From the NCBI GenBank assembly GCA_937894465.1, contig CALCRE010000058.1, positions 1-12,722 of the forward strand: a stretch of 12,722 bases of DNA, written 5' to 3'. Source of the stretch: an uncultured Clostridia bacterium. Its GTDB lineage: Bacteria; Bacillota; Clostridia; JAAYHZ01. Made by a program: the position numbers and the translations under genes. Below, piece after piece: positions 6,552-12,722 of this stretch (position 1 is its first letter; every line of letters begins with the position of its first letter). A model generated the notes under the pieces. The model was given only the letters and a program-made list of their open reading frames with translations, had not been told where the DNA came from and searched no databases.

Positions 6552-8024
6552 TTAAGCGTTGTATTGTGATGCTGCCGTGTCTCCGCCTTTTCCGGTCCAG
6601 TTGGTATGGAAGAACTCTCCTCTGGGTTTGTCAATTCTTTCATAGGTGTGAGCTCCGAAATAGTCACGTTGTGCTTGTAACAAGTTAGCCGGTGTCACTG
6701 CACTTCTGAAACCGTCAAAGTATGACAATGCCGATGTGAATCCAGGTACGGCGATCCCATTTTGAACGGCTGTTGCAATAACATTTCTCCAGCTGTTTTG
6801 TGCTGCTTCCACTTTTTCCTTAAAGAACGGATCCAACAACAAGTTAGACAATTCCGGATTGTTGTCGAAAGCTTCCTTGATTTTTCCTAAGAATACCGAG
6901 CGAATGATACATCCGCCTCTCCACATCAGAGCGATTCCACCGTAATTTAAGTTCCATCCGTATGTTTTAGCTGCAGCTGCCATCAATGTATAGCCTTGTG
7001 CATAGGATACGATTTTAGATGCGTACAAAGCATTTTTAATATCATTGATAAATGCAGCCTTATCACCGGTAAAGTTCGGCTTAGGACCTTGGAGTTGCTT
7101 GGATGCAGCAACACGTTCTTCTTTTATTGCAGACAAGCAACGTGCAAACACAGCTTCTGCAATCATAGTCAATGCAATGCCTTCATCTAAAGCAGCAATG
7201 GCTGTCCATTTTCCTGTACCCTTTTGTCCTGCAGTATCCAGAATCTTTTCTACCAATGGCTCTCCGTCTTCATCCTTATATGCCAAGATGTCTCTGGTAA
7301 TTTCGATTAAGTAGCTGTCCAGCTCACCTTCGTTCCATTCTTTGAATACTTCGTGCATTTCATCTGCACTCATTCCTAACAAAGTTTTCATTAAATTATA
7401 GGCTTCGCAAATTAATTGCATGTCACCGTATTCAATTCCGTTATGCACCATCTTTACAAAGTGACCTGCGCCGTTTTCACCTACCCACTCACAGCAGGGG
7501 CTACCGTCTTCCACCTTCGCTGAAATCGCTTGTAGAATAGGCTTTACATGCTCCCAAGCAGCCGGGGATCCACCGGGCATTAAGCTAGGTCCGGTCAAAG
7601 CGCCTTCTTCACCACCGGAAACTCCGGTTCCGATATATAAGAAACCTTGATCTTCCATGTACTTTGTTCTTCTGATCGTATCCGGGAAATGAGAGTTTCC
7701 GCCGTCAATGACGATATCCCCTTTATCTAAATGAGGAATCAGAAGCTCAATAAAATCATCCACCGGTTTTCCGGCTTTTACCATCATCATGATTTTTCTC
7801 GGTTTTTTTAATGCACCAATTAATTCTTCGATCGAATGTGTTCCAACGATATTCTTTCCTTTGGCTCTTCCTTCTATAAAGTCGTCCACTTTTGACACTG
7901 TTCTGTTGTATACTGCAACGGAAAATCCTTTGCTTTCCATATTCAATACCAAGTTCTCACCCATAACGGCCAGACCAATCAGACCAATATCGGCTTTACA
8001 GTTGTTACATTCACAGCAACCCAT
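6552..8024 (-). CDS. gnd: 6-phosphogluconate dehydrogenase, decarboxylating (NADP-type)
   Basis: A 490-aa protein of the long, homodimeric 6PGDH class. It converts 6-phosphogluconate and NADP+ to ribulose 5-phosphate, CO2 and NADPH. The coenzyme motif GLAVMGENL is at about 17-25. N40-R41-T42 and K45 are positioned to hold the NADP 2'-phosphate. Substrate and catalytic residues are N110 (DGGNS), S136-G-G, K191 (GHFVKMVHNGIEYGD), E198, R453 and H459 (GAHTYER). The start at 8024 is supported by GGAGG about 9 nt upstream. An unusual N-terminal tail, MGCCECNNCKAD, places four cysteines (3, 4, 6, 9) before the Rossmann fold. The gene is first in the minus-strand cluster with the SDR and larA-like genes, 101 nt from the SDR start. 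That context points to gluconate/mannonate catabolism as well as the pentose phosphate pathway. Confidence 0.97.
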   Translation of the reverse strand: MGCCECNNCKADIGLIGLAVMGENLVLNMESKGFSVAVYNRTVSKVDDFIEGRAKGKNIVGTHSIEELIGALKKPRKIMMMVKAGKPVDDFIELLIPHLDKGDIVIDGGNSHFPDTIRRTKYMEDQGFLYIGTGVSGGEEGALTGPSLMPGGSPAAWEHVKPILQAISAKVEDGSPCCEWVGENGAGHFVKMVHNGIEYGDMQLICEAYNLMKTLLGMSADEMHEVFKEWNEGELDSYLIEITRDILAYKDEDGEPLVEKILDTAGQKGTGKWTAIAALDEGIALTMIAEAVFARCLSAIKEERVAASKQLQGPKPNFTGDKAAFINDIKNALYASKIVSYAQGYTLMAAAAKTYGWNLNYGGIALMWRGGCIIRSVFLGKIKEAFDNNPELSNLLLDPFFKEKVEAAQNSWRNVIATAVQNGIAVPGFTSALSYFDGFRSAVTPANLLQAQRDYFGAHTYERIDKPRGEFFHTNWTGKGGDTAASQYNA

Positions 8025-8098
8025 GTATAAATACCTCCATCATATTATCTTTTTTGTATTAAAAACCGATGAATACATCAGCTTAAAAAGCACTGGTT

Positions 8099-8107
8099 AT
8101 TCTATCA
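8099..8107 (-). promoter_or_regulatory. Candidate extended -10 promoter of gnd
   Basis: The minus strand reads TGATAGAAT, an extended -10 (TGn plus TAGAAT, one base from TATAAT), about 75 nt upstream of the gnd ATG. No good -35 box is seen at 17 nt, which an extended -10 can tolerate. Confidence 0.35.
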
Positions 8108-8260
8108 TACCGGACAATGATAAATCGGCACAATCTTACATATAATAATTATACAATAAAAGTCCCTTTTTTTCTACGATATATTGCTAGTATTGTTGCA
8201 TTTCTTGCTTTATATCATAAAAAAAATTGTAAAAAAATTTTTAAATGTATGAATAAAAAA

Positions 8261-8318
8261 TGTATAAGGGGTAAGAATATCTAATGACCTCACAAAATAC
8301 ATTTTGACCCCCTTTACA
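8261..8318. other. Structured inverted repeat in the gnd/membrane-protein intergenic gap
   Basis: This lies in the 477-bp gap at 8025-8501, where I see no protein gene on either strand. TGTATAAGGGG (8261-8271) pairs with CCCCTTTACA (8309-8318) over 10 bp with a single bulged base. Inside the loop CAAAATACATTTTG (about 8292-8305) forms its own small hairpin. Read on the minus strand, the outer stem is followed immediately by TTTTTTATT, so it could terminate minus-strand transcription upstream of gnd. Read on the plus strand, it sits just before a classic terminator hairpin. No known riboswitch consensus was recognised. Confidence 0.45.
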
Positions 8319-8319
8319 C

Positions 8320-8360
8320 GGTTAGTCTTTCGCAAGAAAGACTAACCAATTTTTTATTTT
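8320..8360 (+). terminator. Strong Rho-independent terminator with no visible upstream gene
   Basis: A perfect 12-bp stem, GGTTAGTCTTTC (8320-8331) with GAAAGACTAACC (8336-8347), is closed by a GCAA tetraloop and followed by AATTTTTTATTTT. The orientation is plus, but the neighbouring gene on the left (gnd) is on the minus strand and starts at 8024, so any plus transcript ending here would be non-coding. Confidence 0.8.
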
Positions 8361-8416
8361 CAAACCCGTCTCAAAATATTAGTCATGAAATATTAACAAT
8401 TTGTTTACTTTTATTA

Positions 8417-8445
8417 TCTTCATTAGTTCAAAATTCCGGTATAAT
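8417..8445 (+). promoter_or_regulatory. Promoter of the membrane-protein gene
   Basis: A perfect -10 box TATAAT lies at 8440-8445 with a weak -35 (TCTTCA, 8417-8422) at 17-nt spacing. It sits about 57 nt upstream of the ATG at 8502, and AAAGGAGG (8484-8491) precedes that ATG. Confidence 0.55.
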
Positions 8446-8501
8446 GGTTTATGGCACCGATATAAAGAAAAACAGGAAATGCCAAAGGAGGTTCTATTGA
8501 A

Positions 8502-9200
8502 ATGCAAAAAGCTTCCGTTATACAAGGAAAACGGAGTATTGCCATCATAGCGTATTTAACACTGATTTTTGAAATCATATCAATTGCGCTGGCAGTCTAT
8601 TCAAAAAGTATGACCGATATTGCCTGGTTGGCGACAATTGCAAGAATCGTTATAGAGTTGACTGCGTTGGCTTTGATGTACAATGGTAAGAACTTTGCCA
8701 GATTTTTAATCGGCACGGTGATGTCAATAACCGTTGTGTTCAATGTAATACTGTTTGTAAACATGGTTCCTAATCTTGTCACCGCACAAATTGTCATCAT
8801 CATTTTGTTGCTTTTGTTGCAAGCAGTCACTGCTGTCTATCCCTTTTTTGCCAAGGATATTTCCGGATATGCCATTTACACCACTCAATATGAGAGCTTG
8901 GAATGGATTTGGAATTGGTCCGGTAAATGCTTTGGATATATTGACAGGGACGAGCTATGGAAGTATTCCGGGCAATTTGCCGGACTAGTTGTGAAGGATA
9001 ACGGTGCGGAAGAAGTATACAACGAAAACGGCGAATACATTTGCGAGGTATATTCAAACGGACGATTAACAGTCAGCTTGAAGAAGAAAGACAAAAGAAT
9101 TGATCCATATAATAAACCGACGCAAAGACCTTCCTTCGAACCTCGGGAAAACAAGATCAAGATGCCCATGTACAATGAATATGAAGATTTTTGGATGTAA
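8502..9200 (+). CDS. Four-helix membrane protein with C-terminal 4-fold beta flower-like repeats
   Basis: A 232-aa protein. Four hydrophobic helices lie at about 12-33, 38-60, 66-87 and 93-115, with no cleaved signal peptide evident. The C-terminal part (about 135-193) is a cytosolic or exposed soluble domain made of short repeats: WSGKCFGYIDRDELW, then KYSGQFAGLV, then YNENGEYICEV ending in SNGRLTV. The recurring aromatic-x-x-G-x-x-x-G/C pattern resembles the 4-fold beta flower domain, a small domain of uncertain function; this identification is by eye. A basic and proline-containing tail (about 194-232) follows. The start is supported by AAAGGAGG 10 nt upstream and a TATAAT promoter. A strong terminator follows 11 nt after the stop. 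I cannot assign a function; it is immediately upstream of a polysaccharide lyase gene. Confidence 0.75.
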   Translation: MQKASVIQGKRSIAIIAYLTLIFEIISIALAVYSKSMTDIAWLATIARIVIELTALALMYNGKNFARFLIGTVMSITVVFNVILFVNMVPNLVTAQIVIIILLLLLQAVTAVYPFFAKDISGYAIYTTQYESLEWIWNWSGKCFGYIDRDELWKYSGQFAGLVVKDNGAEEVYNENGEYICEVYSNGRLTVSLKKKDKRIDPYNKPTQRPSFEPRENKIKMPMYNEYEDFWM

Positions 9201-9210
9201 AATATAAAGC

Positions 9211-9247
9211 AAAAAAGGCAATTTGCACAAAGCATATTGCCTTTTTT
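9211..9247 (+). terminator. Rho-independent terminator or attenuator between the membrane protein and lyase genes
   Basis: A long stem, AAAAAAGGCAATTTGC (9211-9226) with GCATATTGCCTTTTTT (9232-9247), pairs over 15 of 16 positions around a 5-nt loop and ends in six T residues. The lyase ATG is only 21 nt beyond it, too close for an ordinary separate promoter with a usable ribosome binding site. Confidence 0.85.
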
Positions 9248-9268
9248 ATTATAGAAGGGAAAAATAAA

Positions 9269-12200
9269 ATGCATAAAAAATATGAATGTTTAAAAAGCAA
9301 AAGCACATTCTATACTCAAGATATGGTGAGCAATGCAAGAAATAACGCGGTTAAATTTGATTGGGCAAAAAAAATGAAAGATGACACCCTGCAAAGAGCG
9401 GATGCCTATCTCGAGCAGGGTGTTCAAGCCTTGTGGTCTCTGATTACCTCCCAATCCATCCCCCGTAGCATTGACGTGTGTAATTTGGGTTGTCCCGTAT
9501 GCGGAACAAAGATATTCAAAGAATTCGGCAACTTTTCATGGAAATCCGATGTATTCGAGTCTCCTTGGAAAATATCTTGTCCAAGCTGCAACAGTATTTT
9601 CCCGTCTAACGATTTTGAAGCCTATTACAAAAGCGGATTGGGCAAAAACGGTTTCTTTGAGCCTGATAAAGCAGATCCCACATTGCTTAAAAATCAATTG
9701 TATCCTGACAAACCGGAAGATTGGTGTGTGGATGATGGTTACGGTTGGGTGGATGAAAACAACAGGCATTGGAAATTTATTGCCTATTACAATCACATGG
9801 CACTATGGTCTTTGGATCGAAACACCGAAGGAAACATCATCAAGGCTTTAAATGCCTTTTCTGATGCCTATATATATACTGGTCTAGAAAAGTATGCACA
9901 AGCCGGACTCATTATGCTGGATCGTATCGCTGATGTATATCCTTTTATGGACTTATCCGTGTACAAGGACTCCGATGGATATTTCAACAGTCATGGACAC
10001 ACAGGGCAAGGCAAAATTGCAGGAAGTATTTCCGAAACATTTGTCATCAAACCAATTTTAACTGCATACGACGCTCTCTTCCCTGCTCTAACCAAAGTGA
10101 ACATCATTCCGTTTTTAAAGGAAAAATCCAAGCACTATTCCATGGATAATCCCAAAGATGCCATAGATACCATTCAATACAATATTGAAAAAGGAATTGT
10201 CGAAGAAGTATTCACTGCAGTAAAAAATGCTAAAATAAGGGGAAACACCGGTATGCATCAAAGCTCATTGGCTTTGGCCGCCTTAATCATTGACAATGAA
10301 GAATTGGCGAAAGAGTGGATGGAATGGGTCTTCCAACCGGGCGGAATGAAGCGTCTGGCTGATGGCTCTACCATTTTGACCGGAGGCAACATGGACGTTG
10401 CGTTGATCAATGATGTGGATCGGGATGGATTCGGAGACGAGTCGGCCCCTAGTTATAACTATTTATGGTTGAGAGAATTCTTAACTTTGGCCAAAGTGAC
10501 ACAACATTTTACAAACAATCCCGAGTGGAATTTGTTTCACCACCCAAAATTCAAAAAGATGTTCCATGCATTTATACCATTCATCTTTTCATCCAAGTAC
10601 ACACCGCAAATCGGAGATACCGGTGTAGCGGGAAAACCGGAGATTACCATAAGATCGGAAGAGATGCTCCTTGGCTATAAGATATATAGGTCGGATATAC
10701 TGGCTCAAGCTGTTTATTTCCTCAATGGAAATTCCACAACAGGAATCCGTGACGATATCTTCTCCGAAGATCCTCAAGAAATCGCACAGAAAATACAGAA
10801 TGTAATTGATACAAAGGGTCCTTTAACCCTTGGAAGCTTTTTATTATCAGGATTCGGATTCGCAGCCCTTCGAAACGGAAAAGGTAATGACGAAAGATCA
10901 GCCTGGATCTATTTTGGTCGTAATTTTGGGCACGGTCATAGAGATACGTTAAATTTAGGAATATATGCACAAGGTGTCGATATGGCACCTGATCTGGGAA
11001 ATCCGGAATACAAAAGGTATGATTGGGCCAAAAGATATGAATGGACTCTTAATACCATAAGCCATAATACAGTAGTCGTTGATGAAGCCAAGCAGGATAA
11101 CTCCATAACAGGCAATCCTCTTCAGTTTGAAGCAAATGAACATTTTCAACTGTTGGACGTGGAGGCCCCTGATGCCTATCGTCAAACCTCCATGTACAGA
11201 AGGACAGTTTCAACCGTTCGTATAGACCCTTCCTCATCTTATATCATTGATCTATTCCGTGTTAAAGGAGGAAGTGACCATGTTTATAGTTTCCATGGCC
11301 CGGAAGGTGAGGTCAATGCATCAGGTTTGACCCTTGTAAAACAAGCCAAGGGAACTTATGCAGGAGAATGCATTCCTTTCGGTTATGCTTACGACAAGGA
11401 TGAAAACCAAAAGAGAGAATACACCGGAAGCGGATACCATTACTTATATGACGTGGAACGGGATAATAATCCGGCGAAAGAGTTTCATCTTGACTGGGAT
11501 GTCAAAGATACATGGAATGTTTTACCTTCGGATGCTAATATGCATCTGTCATTCACCATGTTAACCGATCTTGACGATGTAGCTATGGCCTCCGGAGATC
11601 CTGCACGTAATCAACCGGGTAATGCTGATCACTTTAGATATATGTTAGCTCATAGAAAAGGTGAAAACCTATGTAGTTCCTTCGTATCCGTCATAGAGCC
11701 TTATCAAGGTCAAAAGAAAATCGGTTCTGTGAAAAGACTTAATGTACTTCCCTTATCAGGTGATGATAATAATGATGTTGAAATGAATGTCATTGCATTA
11801 AAAGTTACTCTAAACGATGGGAGAGTTGACTACATAATTCACTCCACGGATTCAAGCACTACTTATCTGATAGACAACCGCTTCACGTACTGTGGACATT
11901 TTGCGTTCTATTCTGAGAAAAACGGAAAGCTCTTGTACGCTAATCTTTCCGACGGTGCATTATTCTACGAATCCAATGTAAAATTATTTGACCAAATGAC
12001 TTCCGCCATTACAGGAGTAGTAAAAGGCTTCACAAAGAACTTGCGAGATGAAAACCAAATTATGATTGAAACCAAAAAACCCCTTCGCGAATGCTTAAAA
12101 GGAAGAACCATCTTTGTTAAAACCGGCAAAGATAAGCAAACAGCATACCCTATTGAAGAAAGCCGAAACATTGATGATGCCACTATTGTCTTAGACATTG

Positions 12201-12322
12201 GTGATATCACCTTAATCCATCAATGGCAAGACATCAATGACCTATCTAAAGGCTACCGATATGCAATAAGCGAGGGCAATGAAATCAGAATACCTTTGAC
12301 CTACAGTGTAGAACGTGTATAG
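9269..12322 (+). CDS. Heparinase II/III-family polysaccharide or oligosaccharide lyase, apparently cytosolic
   Basis: A 1017-aa protein with an N-terminal alpha-toroid (about 1-500) and C-terminal beta-sandwich (numbering from the ATG at 9269). Near the N-terminus CPVC (75-78) and CPSC (104-107) form a zinc-ribbon-like pair, with C71 nearby. Likely catalytic residues are H330 (NTGMHQSS), Y396 (ESAPSYNY) and H555 (FGHGHRDTLN). The metal site of the sandwich fits H557, D575 (APDLGNPEY) and H599 (SHNTVVVDE), whose spacing resembles heparinase II. Such enzymes cleave uronate-containing glycans by beta-elimination, leaving 4,5-unsaturated ends. The substrate (heparinoid, hyaluronan, alginate, ulvan or other) cannot be told. 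No signal peptide is present, suggesting action on imported oligosaccharides. GAAGGG lies 9 nt before the start; an upstream in-frame ATG at 9191 is rejected because the reading frame would cross a terminator. No transporter or other PL/GH gene is in the window. Confidence 0.85.
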   Translation: MHKKYECLKSKSTFYTQDMVSNARNNAVKFDWAKKMKDDTLQRADAYLEQGVQALWSLITSQSIPRSIDVCNLGCPVCGTKIFKEFGNFSWKSDVFESPWKISCPSCNSIFPSNDFEAYYKSGLGKNGFFEPDKADPTLLKNQLYPDKPEDWCVDDGYGWVDENNRHWKFIAYYNHMALWSLDRNTEGNIIKALNAFSDAYIYTGLEKYAQAGLIMLDRIADVYPFMDLSVYKDSDGYFNSHGHTGQGKIAGSISETFVIKPILTAYDALFPALTKVNIIPFLKEKSKHYSMDNPKDAIDTIQYNIEKGIVEEVFTAVKNAKIRGNTGMHQSSLALAALIIDNEELAKEWMEWVFQPGGMKRLADGSTILTGGNMDVALINDVDRDGFGDESAPSYNYLWLREFLTLAKVTQHFTNNPEWNLFHHPKFKKMFHAFIPFIFSSKYTPQIGDTGVAGKPEITIRSEEMLLGYKIYRSDILAQAVYFLNGNSTTGIRDDIFSEDPQEIAQKIQNVIDTKGPLTLGSFLLSGFGFAALRNGKGNDERSAWIYFGRNFGHGHRDTLNLGIYAQGVDMAPDLGNPEYKRYDWAKRYEWTLNTISHNTVVVDEAKQDNSITGNPLQFEANEHFQLLDVEAPDAYRQTSMYRRTVSTVRIDPSSSYIIDLFRVKGGSDHVYSFHGPEGEVNASGLTLVKQAKGTYAGECIPFGYAYDKDENQKREYTGSGYHYLYDVERDNNPAKEFHLDWDVKDTWNVLPSDANMHLSFTMLTDLDDVAMASGDPARNQPGNADHFRYMLAHRKGENLCSSFVSVIEPYQGQKKIGSVKRLNVLPLSGDDNNDVEMNVIALKVTLNDGRVDYIIHSTDSSTTYLIDNRFTYCGHFAFYSEKNGKLLYANLSDGALFYESNVKLFDQMTSAITGVVKGFTKNLRDENQIMIETKKPLRECLKGRTIFVKTGKDKQTAYPIEESRNIDDATIVLDIGDITLIHQWQDINDLSKGYRYAISEGNEIRIPLTYSVERV

Positions 12323-12353
12323 CCCGCTCTGTCTTAAAGGCATCAAAGTTTAA

Positions 12354-12391
12354 GAGAAAAGCGTTGTCCCGCAAGGGGCAGCGCATTTCTC
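12354..12391. terminator. Hairpin downstream of the lyase gene, possible bidirectional terminator
   Basis: The core GCGTTGTCCC (12361-12370) pairs fully, with two G-T wobbles, to GGGGCAGCGC (12375-12384) across a GCAA tetraloop. GAGAAA and TTTCTC extend it with one mismatch. The plus strand lacks a good U-tract. On the minus strand the core is followed by TTTTCTCTT, so the better terminator orientation is minus, where no gene is visible. Confidence 0.6.
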
Positions 12392-12427
12392 GCATTATAA
12401 AGAACAAATTTTTAAAAAAATAATGCG
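12391..12427. repeat. Inverted repeat next to the post-lyase hairpin
   Basis: CGCATTAT (12391-12398) is exactly repeated in inverted form as ATAATGCG (12420-12427) around an AT-rich loop, directly adjoining the 12354-12391 hairpin to make a tandem pair. Confidence 0.5.
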
Positions 12428-12722
12428 AAGCTTAAGCAGACGATTAATACATGAATTTTACGAAAAGCGACAGCACGGAAATTGAAGTATAAGTCCTACG
12501 AAAACAAAGCTCCTCCTGCTGTTGAGACGGTGAGAAGTTTTTAATGCGTTTATAAGATGCCGTAAATTATTCCATCAAAAAGACTTCCGCAATAAATATT
12601 AAGGTAACAATCACAAATATACAGAATACCATTTAAATTTACCTAAGACAAAGCTTGGTAAGTATGCACAGTTGTGAAGAATCAAATTAAATAAAATCGA
12701 CACTATTTCCGTTAATATGTAA
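12428..12722. other. Non-coding tail of the window with a possible structured RNA
   Basis: I see no convincing protein gene here; the only start-to-stop runs are very short and lack ribosome binding sites. Within it, CGACAGCA (12468-12475) with GGA (12477-12479) pairs with TCC (12514-12516) and TGCTGTTG (12517-12524), giving 11 bp with one bulge and one G-T wobble. The stretch 12428-12560 is richer in G and C than the AT-rich remainder, which holds nothing recognisable. Confidence 0.35.

Noticed and set aside
7789..8145. 118-aa plus-strand open frame over the 5' end of gnd
   Set aside because: It is antisense to a clear gnd coding sequence and shows no protein family features; considered only because of the orphan terminator at 8320.
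9191..9268. N-terminal 26-residue extension of the lyase reading frame from an ATG at 9191
   Set aside because: It would overlap the end of the membrane-protein gene and cross the 9211-9247 terminator hairpin, has no ribosome binding site, and does not form a signal peptide.
8885..9274. 129-aa minus-strand open frame
   Set aside because: It is a shadow of the membrane-protein gene on the opposite strand, spans the terminator, and has no family resemblance.
12451..12492. 13-codon open frame starting MNFTKSDS
   Set aside because: It has no ribosome binding site, is very short, and lies in a segment better explained by RNA structure.

Overview
The window looks like chromosomal DNA of an anaerobic, spore-forming-type Firmicute (class Clostridia). 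The DNA is AT-rich by eye, the genes have strong AGGAGG-like ribosome binding sites, some starts are GTG or TTG, and most genes or operons end in Rho-independent terminators. The protein set is also typical of Clostridia: a DUF438-hemerythrin-PAS protein, a LarA superfamily protein, an SDR-type mannonate oxidoreductase, and a LysM/M14 peptidoglycan peptidase. I cannot name the genus from sequence alone. No transposase, CRISPR array, tRNA or rRNA was seen.

Layout. 1-500: a glyoxalase/VOC gene (+) ending at a strong terminator. 528-1799: a cell-wall gamma-D-glutamyl peptidase (-). 1891-2831: a sugar phosphate isomerase/epimerase-like TIM barrel (+) behind a near-consensus sigma-A promoter. 2925-4224: a DUF438/HHE/PAS sensor protein (-) with a candidate promoter and overlapping inverted repeat. 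4242-8107: a three-gene minus-strand cluster, gnd, then an SDR (UxuB-like), then a LarA-type nickel-pincer epimerase, with a perfect 26-bp palindrome between gnd and the SDR. 8025-8501: a 477-bp gap holding a structured element and a terminator that belongs to no visible gene. 8502-9200: a four-helix membrane protein with a C-terminal repeat resembling a 4-fold beta flower domain. 9269-12322: a 1017-aa, apparently cytosolic heparinase II/III-type polysaccharide lyase. 12323-12722: non-coding, with several hairpins.

How it fits together. The best-supported metabolic theme is uronate and sugar-acid use. The lyase would cleave uronate-containing oligosaccharides. The SDR would interconvert D-fructuronate and D-mannonate. 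A LarA homologue acting as a D-gluconate 2-epimerase (an activity documented in that superfamily) would convert D-mannonate to D-gluconate. After phosphorylation by a gluconokinase that is not in the window, 6-phosphogluconate dehydrogenase would feed the pentose phosphate pathway. This is a coherent but unproven alternative to the usual UxuA/KdgK/KdgA (2-keto-3-deoxygluconate) route. The glyoxalase, M14 peptidase and DUF438 genes look like unrelated neighbours.
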